This document shows, piece by piece, positions 59,579 through 64,000 of a stretch of DNA of 64,000 bases. The position numbers and the translations under genes are program-made. The notes beneath the pieces are model-generated. The model saw nothing but the letters and a program-made list of their open reading frames with translations, did no database searches and was not told the DNA's origin. The stretch spans positions 1-64,000 of the forward strand of contig VGRJ01000017.1 in the NCBI GenBank assembly GCA_016875405.1, written 5' to 3'. The stretch's first letter is position 1; every line of letters starts with the position of its first letter. Origin of the DNA: Deltaproteobacteria bacterium. Lineage in GTDB: Bacteria; Myxococcota_A; Polyangia; Polyangiales; Polyangiaceae.

Positions 59579-59602
59579 CTCGAGTGAGGGGAGGCCTGTC
59601 CG

Positions 59603-59956
59603 TTACTGGAGGCAGCGCTCCAGCTCGTCGACGCTGGGCGCTTTGATGCCGCAGTCGACTTGAGCTCGGGTAAGGCGGAGCTCACAATCCGCGGCGTCGC
59701 GGGCATGCTCGTCGGTCGCGCGCGCACGCTCGAGCGCCGACGCGATCTCTTCAGGGCGGCGCGGCCCCTCGCGCTGCCAGAGCGTGTGCTCCAGATAGCG
59801 ATCGACGAGCGACGAGCAATCCTCCGCGCTCGGTCGCGGCGCGACGCGAGCGGCAACCCGCTTGACCACGACGGTACCGAGCACCAGGGCCACCACCGCA
59901 GCGGCGGCGAGCGCGTGACGCCTCGCGGGCTCGGCGCTCTCCGTCACTGCAGGCAT
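59603..59956 (-). CDS. Small membrane-anchored protein, Cys-containing
   Basis: A 117-residue protein with one N-terminal transmembrane helix (HALAAAAVVALVLGTVVVKR) and a helical extracytoplasmic part with cysteines (AEDCSSLVDRYLEHTL, DAADCELRLTRAQVDCGI). It ends DELERCLQ, nearly the same as the end of the neighbouring lipoprotein (ALDRCLQ), suggesting that the pair arose by duplication. The ATG at 59956 overlaps the upstream gene by 13 bp. Unknown function. Confidence 0.6.
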   Translation of the reverse strand: MPAVTESAEPARRHALAAAAVVALVLGTVVVKRVAARVAPRPSAEDCSSLVDRYLEHTLWQREGPRRPEEIASALERARATDEHARDAADCELRLTRAQVDCGIKAPSVDELERCLQ

Positions 59957-60237
59957 CGATCGAGCGCCTCGGCGGTGGTCGCCTCCTTGACGCAGGACAG
60001 CGCCGAGTCGGTGATTCGCTTGCCGACACACCCGTCGAGGATGGCCTTGCCCTTGGCGGCCCGAGCCTCGGCGACCGCGCGCTCGATCTCCTGCGGGTTC
60101 GTCACCTTCGTCGCGACGAGCGCGACCTCGGCGCTGCGGCGAAAGATAAGCTCGCACTCTTGCTCGGTCGCAGGGTGTCCGCAGGCGGAAAGGACCACGG
60201 CGAGGCCGCCGACGACGAGGACGAATCGAGCGCGCAC
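59944..60237 (-). CDS. Small Cys-containing lipoprotein
   Basis: A 97-residue predicted lipoprotein (MRARFVLVVGGLAVVLSAC, lipobox LSAC). The mature part is helical (ECELIFRRSAEVALVATKV, EIERAVAEARAAKGKAIL) and has three further cysteines, ending ALSCVKEATTAEALDRCLQ. The start is GTG 60237. It is divergent from the TPR-like gene and overlaps the downstream small membrane protein gene. Confidence 0.65.
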   Translation of the reverse strand: MRARFVLVVGGLAVVLSACGHPATEQECELIFRRSAEVALVATKVTNPQEIERAVAEARAAKGKAILDGCVGKRITDSALSCVKEATTAEALDRCLQ

Positions 60238-60262
60238 GATCGACGGAATCTTGGCGCAATTG

Positions 60263-60290
60263 TGGACCCTTGTACAGGCTCGGGTACATT
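60263..60290 (+). promoter_or_regulatory. Possible promoter: TGGACC, 16 bp, TACATT
   Basis: TGGACC (60263-60268) is followed by a 16-bp spacer and TACATT (60285-60290), which ends 6 nt before the GTG at 60297. This would give a leaderless mRNA. Confidence 0.45.
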
Positions 60291-60296
60291 AAGGTC

Positions 60297-61166
60297 GTGG
60301 GTTCGGACAAGGGCGGCCGCGATGGCTCACCGCCGCGCTCGGACGACGTTCCCGAGCCGCGTCCGAGCAAGCGCGGCCCGGGCCCTGCCAGGCGTCGGCC
60401 GACCGTCTCACGCCCCCCCGCGAAGGCGCTGCCGCGCGAACGCCGACGGCTCACCCCAGAGGATTACCTCGCCCACGCGATGCAGGCGAAGAGCGCGGCC
60501 GCGCGCGCTAGCTGGGCGGAGCGTGGCCTCGCGCACCGCGGCGGGCTCGATCGCACGACCAAAGCGATGCTGCTGCGGCAGCTCTACCTCGCGTTCTATA
60601 CGAGCGGTCACTTCGAGCGCGCGCACGAGATCGCGTCCTCGGCGATCGGGCTCGGCGTGCTCGAGGACGTCGTGCAACAAGACTGCGCCCGCGCGAAGCT
60701 CGCAGGCGGCGACGCAGACGCGGCGATCGGCCACCTGCGACTTGCTGCGCGTCAAGCCCCGCCCTCGCGGCGTGCCTTCCACGCCTGGACGCTCGGGTGC
60801 GTACTGTTTCTCGAGCGACGCTACGACGACGCTGCCGCCGCGCTGATCCGCGCCGCTCGCTGGGGCACCCGAGACAAACCGCTCTACCAAGCCCACGCCG
60901 CGCTCGCGAAGCTCGCGTCGGGCCTCCGAGTGCGAAACGTCTCGCAGCTCATCGCACGCCTCGAGGGTTGCCCTGCGGGTCAGGGCTACGGCCGCTTCGT
61001 GCTCGGCCACCTCGCCGTGCACGCAGGGCGGCACGACGACGCCGAAGCCTGGCTCTCGAGCTTCGTCGAGCGCACGACTCGCGGACACGCGGCGATGGCG
61101 ATCGCGCTCGAGGGCGAGGTCGCGATGGCACGGGCGACGCTCGCGGCGCTCCGCAAAGCCGGCTGA
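60297..61166 (+). CDS. TPR-like repeat protein
   Basis: A 289-residue protein. After a basic Pro/Arg-rich N-terminus (to about 55), it consists of helix pairs with TPR-like features: LTPEDYLAHAMQAKSAAARAS, LLRQLYLAFYTSGHFERAHEI, AIGHLRLAARQAP, AWTLGCVLFLERRYDDAAAAL and LGHLAVHAGRHDDAEAWL. It probably mediates protein-protein contacts in the cytoplasm. The GTG at 60297 is preferred to a TTG at 60270 because of the TACATT position. It is divergent from the small lipoprotein gene and precedes dsbD. Confidence 0.7.
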   Translation: MGSDKGGRDGSPPRSDDVPEPRPSKRGPGPARRRPTVSRPPAKALPRERRRLTPEDYLAHAMQAKSAAARASWAERGLAHRGGLDRTTKAMLLRQLYLAFYTSGHFERAHEIASSAIGLGVLEDVVQQDCARAKLAGGDADAAIGHLRLAARQAPPSRRAFHAWTLGCVLFLERRYDDAAAALIRAARWGTRDKPLYQAHAALAKLASGLRVRNVSQLIARLEGCPAGQGYGRFVLGHLAVHAGRHDDAEAWLSSFVERTTRGHAAMAIALEGEVAMARATLAALRKAG

Positions 61167-61228
61167 TGGTGATCCTGAACGGGGTTTGGGGCTAGGCTGC
61201 GGGCGTCGCGCCCTCGAAAGAGTCCATT

Positions 61229-62650
61229 ATGGGAGAGCTCCTCAGTCACATCGGCGCCGCCTTCGTCGGCGGCTTGATCCTAAACATCATGCCGTGCGTG
61301 CTGCCGGTGCTCACGATGAAGGTGTTCCACGTCGTGAAGAAGGCGAACGAGGACCCCGCGTCGAACCAGAAGCACGGCCTCGCCTACGCGGCGGGCGTGA
61401 TCGCGACCTTCATCGCCTTCGCGCTGATCGTCATCGGCCTGCGCGCCTTCCTCGGGCTCCAGTTCCAGTGGGGGCAGCAGTACTCGAAGCCGCAGTTCCT
61501 TAGCGCCGTCGTGGTGCTGATGTACGTCTTCGGGCTCAACGCCCTCGGCGTCTTCGAGATCACCATCGGCATGGGCGGCGGCTCGGCGCGCGACGGTTAC
61601 GCGGGCTCGTTCGTGAACGGCATCGTGGCCTCGGTGATGTCGACGCCGTGCTCCGCGCCATTCCTCGGCGCGGCCGCGACCTACGCGCTCGGGGCGAACT
61701 CGGCGTGGTGGCAGACGTTCCTGATGTTCACGTTCATCGGCATCGGCCTCGCCTTTCCGTTCGTGCTCATCACCTACGTTCCAGCGGCGAGCAAGGTGCT
61801 GCCGAAGCCGGGTGAATGGATGGAGAGCTTCAAGCAGTTGATGGGCTTCACGCTGCTCGGCGCCGCGGCGTACTACTACCGATCGCTGCAGAAGCAGGTC
61901 ACCATCGACGGCTCGAACTCCTTCCTGTTCTTCCTGCTCGCCCTAGGGCTCGCGCTCTGGGCCTCGCAGAAATTCGGAGGCTTCGAGCACGGCGCCGGCC
62001 GCCGCTGGGCGGTGCGGTTGGCGTCGCTCGCTGGCGCGATCGTGGTCGGCGTGGTGCTCCTCGACTTCACGCCGCCCGCCAGGCCGAAGATGGCGTTCGC
62101 CGCCCCGTGCAAGGACGGCGGAGCGCCGACCGCGAGCATGGAGATCGCCCCGGTCGTCGAGGACGGCCACATCAAGTGGACCGAGTTCGATCAGGTGCAG
62201 CTCGATGCGGAGCTCGCCCGTGGACGCCCGGTCTTCCTCGATTTCACCGCCGATTGGTGCGTCAACTGCAAGACGAACGACAAGCTCTTCATCGAGGTCG
62301 ACGCGATCCGCGAGCTTCTCACCAAGTCGAAGATCCTCCCCATGAAGGTCGACCTCACGACCGACGAGGCGCAGGAAGCGATGAAGCCGCTGATGGACAA
62401 GCTCGGGCGAGCGGCGATCCCGATCTACGTCGTGTACTACCCCGACAAGACGTACGACCTCCTGCCCGAGTCGATCACCACGGAGATGCTCTCGACGGCG
62501 CTCCGCAAGGCGAGCGCCATGCACCCACCCGAGAGCTTCCGTCCGCTCGTGCGAGCCGCCCCCGAGGTCACGGTGCGGGTCGGCGGCGGTGCCCCGGCAT
62601 CGGCGTCGGCCAACGCGGCATCGTCGGCATCGGCGAAGGTGACGCCATGA
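61229..62650 (+). CDS. dsbD: Thiol:disulfide interchange protein DsbD-like
   Basis: A 473-residue inner-membrane electron carrier that passes reducing power from cytoplasmic thioredoxin to the periplasm. The membrane domain has the paired cysteines in NIMPCVLPVLTMKVFHV (first half) and MSTPCSAPFLGAAATYA (second half), with about eight helices. The C-terminal thioredoxin-like domain carries FTADWCVNCKTND (CxxC) and AAIPIYVVYYP with the cis-Pro. The N-terminal DsbD-alpha domain of E. coli is absent, so it is the short, ScsB/CcdA-like arrangement. A TAGGCT and an AAAGAG site upstream fit a normal leadered mRNA. Its stop overlaps the lipoprotein gene. Confidence 0.93.
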   Translation: MGELLSHIGAAFVGGLILNIMPCVLPVLTMKVFHVVKKANEDPASNQKHGLAYAAGVIATFIAFALIVIGLRAFLGLQFQWGQQYSKPQFLSAVVVLMYVFGLNALGVFEITIGMGGGSARDGYAGSFVNGIVASVMSTPCSAPFLGAAATYALGANSAWWQTFLMFTFIGIGLAFPFVLITYVPAASKVLPKPGEWMESFKQLMGFTLLGAAAYYYRSLQKQVTIDGSNSFLFFLLALGLALWASQKFGGFEHGAGRRWAVRLASLAGAIVVGVVLLDFTPPARPKMAFAAPCKDGGAPTASMEIAPVVEDGHIKWTEFDQVQLDAELARGRPVFLDFTADWCVNCKTNDKLFIEVDAIRELLTKSKILPMKVDLTTDEAQEAMKPLMDKLGRAAIPIYVVYYPDKTYDLLPESITTEMLSTALRKASAMHPPESFRPLVRAAPEVTVRVGGGAPASASANAASSASAKVTP

Positions 62651-63564
62651 GGTGGGCGCGCGCCCCTGCGCTCCTCGGGCTCGCGGGGTGCACGAAGGAC
62701 CAGGGACGCGTGTTCTTCGGCATCGCCAGCGAGTTCCGCGCAGGCATCGATCTCGACCGCCTCGACGTGACGATCGACGATGGCGACGGCACGCGCACCG
62801 AGAGCCTGCCGCTCGGGACCGACAAAGGCGAGGTCGCCTTCCCGCACGACGTCGAGGTCGGGCCTCTCGATGACGGAAAGCGCGTCTCGGTGAACCTGCG
62901 AGGCTTCGCGCTGCCCGACAACCTCCTCATCGAGCGCGCCGCCGGGACGACGATTCGAGGCGGCAGCGACCTGCTCTACCGGATGACGCTCGAGAGCAAG
63001 TGCCGCTACGCGATCCCGGGTTCCTTCGGCGTCGAGCCCTGCGAGACCGGGACCTGCATCGCGGGCGTGTGCCAGGACCCGTTCATCCCACCCGAAGCGC
63101 TCGAGCCGTACGACCCGAAGTGGCCCGACAGCGTCGGTGACATCTGCAAGCCGGTCGACGCGGGCCCGCCCTCGGTGACGCTCGGTCTCGGCCAGAGCGA
63201 CTATCTCCCCGCGAAGGACGGCGACTTTGCGCAGGTCGAGGCTGGCCCTCAGGGCGGCTTTCACATCTGGGTGTCGGTGCGCACGAAGAACCTGCGCCGC
63301 TCGGGCTCGACCACCGAGCTGTCGGGCGAGATCCCCGAAATCGGCCTCACAATCGATCCGCTTAAGGTGATTTTCACGCTCGTTCCGGACGAAGGCGGCT
63401 ACTGCAAGCTGTACGGGCTTCGCTTTCAGCTCATGCTCGGCACGCTCGACGAGGCGCAGCCCCTGCTCGGCAAGGAGCTGAAGGTGTTCGGGACCGTCAC
63501 CGACAAGGACGGCGCGAGCGCGAAGGGAGAGCGGCTCGTGAAGCTCTCCAGCGACATCAAGTGA
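62647..63564 (+). CDS. Hypothetical lipoprotein coupled to dsbD
   Basis: A 305-residue predicted lipoprotein (MRWARAPALLGLAGC, lipobox GLAGC). The body is beta-rich with at least two domains: a transthyretin/Ig-like first part (LDRLDVTIDDGDGTRTESLP, KRVSVNLRGF) and a second after about residue 170. Cysteine pairs (KCRYAIPGSFGVEPCETGTC) would form disulfides, consistent with coupling to a thiol-disulfide carrier: its ATG overlaps the dsbD stop (ATGA). Family unknown. Confidence 0.7.
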   Translation: MRWARAPALLGLAGCTKDQGRVFFGIASEFRAGIDLDRLDVTIDDGDGTRTESLPLGTDKGEVAFPHDVEVGPLDDGKRVSVNLRGFALPDNLLIERAAGTTIRGGSDLLYRMTLESKCRYAIPGSFGVEPCETGTCIAGVCQDPFIPPEALEPYDPKWPDSVGDICKPVDAGPPSVTLGLGQSDYLPAKDGDFAQVEAGPQGGFHIWVSVRTKNLRRSGSTTELSGEIPEIGLTIDPLKVIFTLVPDEGGYCKLYGLRFQLMLGTLDEAQPLLGKELKVFGTVTDKDGASAKGERLVKLSSDIK

Positions 63565-63572
63565 CGGGCGGC

Positions 63573-63594
63573 TCGATGCGCCCGAACGCATCGA
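63573..63594 (+). terminator. 8-bp hairpin after the lipoprotein gene
   Basis: TCGATGCG-CCCGAA-CGCATCGA, 8 bp past the stop codon at 63564. No T-tract follows. The same half-sequence recurs as a palindrome at 63642-63655, so it may be an operator rather than a terminator. Confidence 0.4.
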
Positions 63595-63641
63595 CGCCTC
63601 ACGGAGCACAGCCCTCGGGCCACTTGGCTCGAGTCGTGAGG

Positions 63642-63655
63642 TCGATGCGCATCGA
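63642..63655. promoter_or_regulatory. 14-bp perfect palindrome TCGATGCGCATCGA
   Basis: A perfect palindrome 40 bp upstream of the start of the final lipoprotein gene. It uses the same TCGATGCG/CGCATCGA halves as the hairpin at 63573-63594. Confidence 0.4.
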
Positions 63656-63682
63656 TGTCGACGCACCACCGCGGATGGCGCT

Positions 63683-63688
63683 AAGCTC
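63683..63688 (+). promoter_or_regulatory. -10-like TAAGCT, 7 nt before start codon
   Basis: TAAGCT ends 7 nt before the ATG at 63696. No Shine-Dalgarno lies between. Confidence 0.4.
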
Positions 63689-63695
63689 CCACCTA

Positions 63696-64000
63696 TGCTT
63701 GGCCGTCGAATCCACACCTTTGGGACCCTCGCCTTCTCCGCCGCCCTCCTTGGCATCACCCTGTCCGTCGCCTGCGGAGGCGACGACTCGGACACCAACA
63801 CCGTGTCCGGCGCCGTCACGTCGAACGCCTCGGCCCAGAGCGCGGACTCCTCCAGCTCCTTGTCGGGCTCCGGCGGCAGCACGCTGCAGTTCATGGACGG
63901 TCCGATGACCGGCACCGGCACCGGCGGCGACATGTCGATGGCGAGCTCGAGCTCGGGCATGGGCGAGGGCGGCACCGGCACCGCGACGTATTCGAAGGAC
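63696..64000 (+). CDS. Lipoprotein (N-terminal part; cut by window end)
   Basis: The first 101 codons are visible. A signal peptide with lipobox LSVAC (MLGRRIHTFGTLAFSAALLG...) is followed by a Gly/Ser/Thr/Met-rich linker (for example SSSSLSGSGGSTLQFMDGPM and TGTGTGGDMSMASSSSGMGE), the usual layout of surface lipoproteins in this window. The functional domain lies beyond the right edge, so nothing can be said about it. TAAGCT lies 7 nt upstream of the ATG. Confidence 0.8.

Overview
The window is about 64 kb of very GC-rich bacterial DNA. It most resembles a myxobacterium of the order Polyangiales. This is inferred from the many lipoproteins with Gly/Ser/Ala linkers and Cys-rich repeats, a giant kinase-STAND-WD40 protein, a type IV pilus operon in the pilMNOPQ order, and the general gene style. 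I could not search databases, so the taxonomic call is inference. I find 60 protein-coding loci (one broken, two cut by the window edges) and one tRNA. There is no rRNA, CRISPR array or recognisable insertion sequence.

Layout. 1-11 kb: gatB (cut), Cys-rich lipoproteins (one with a haem motif), a PH-domain protein, an FGE-like lipoprotein, a REC-EAL c-di-GMP phosphodiesterase, an SCP2-like protein, a DciA-like protein and two lipoproteins. 11-17.3 kb: tRNA-Leu(CAA), a small Zn-ribbon protein, rarD, a winged-helix protein, a lamin-tail lipoprotein, an isolated M17 N-domain, and plsB-gpsA. 17.3-18.7 kb: a frameshifted cytochrome-like lipoprotein gene bracketed by 45-bp direct repeats of the gpsA 3' end. 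18.7-23.8 kb: a five-gene lipid operon (fatty acyl-AMP ligase, CFA-type methyltransferase, ACP, diiron acyl-ACP desaturase, ketosynthase). 23.9-33.7 kb: an Ig-like lipoprotein with an outer-membrane protein, thioesterase, SirB1-like protein, MBL-fold enzyme, 2OG oxygenase, IgGFc-binding-like lipoprotein and a beta-helix lipoprotein. 33.8-39.8 kb: the 1759-residue kinase and a methyltransferase. 39.8-45.8 kb: pilMNOPQ plus a small secreted protein. 46-51 kb: a LysM/DUF882 protein with a tandem Asp-Lys-Asp-Arg repeat, two Pro/Ala-rich or lipoprotein genes, hslO, and an SGNH lipoprotein. 51-55.7 kb: a DUF4178 protein facing a membrane spermidine-synthase-like protein that is coupled to an FAD oxidoreductase. 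55.7-64 kb: two tandem small paralogues, gcvPB, several small lipoproteins, a TPR-like protein, dsbD with a lipoprotein, and a cut lipoprotein.

How genes work together. The clearest co-operating sets are pilMNOPQ (type IV pilus alignment complex and secretin), plsB-gpsA (phospholipid backbone), and the FAAL operon, which could load a fatty acid on a dedicated ACP and then desaturate, methylate and extend it. The aminopropyltransferase-FAD oxidoreductase pair suggests membrane-associated polyamine chemistry.

Two signals stand out beyond single genes. The FAAL operon is a compact candidate for an undescribed modified-acyl pathway; its methyltransferase has lost two of the bicarbonate-site residues known from E. 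coli cyclopropane synthase. Separately, at least 14 genes have a TAnnnT -10-like hexamer ending only 6-10 nt before the start codon with no convincing Shine-Dalgarno at the usual distance, which suggests frequent leaderless or near-leaderless transcription. No stretch longer than 300 bp lacks a gene.
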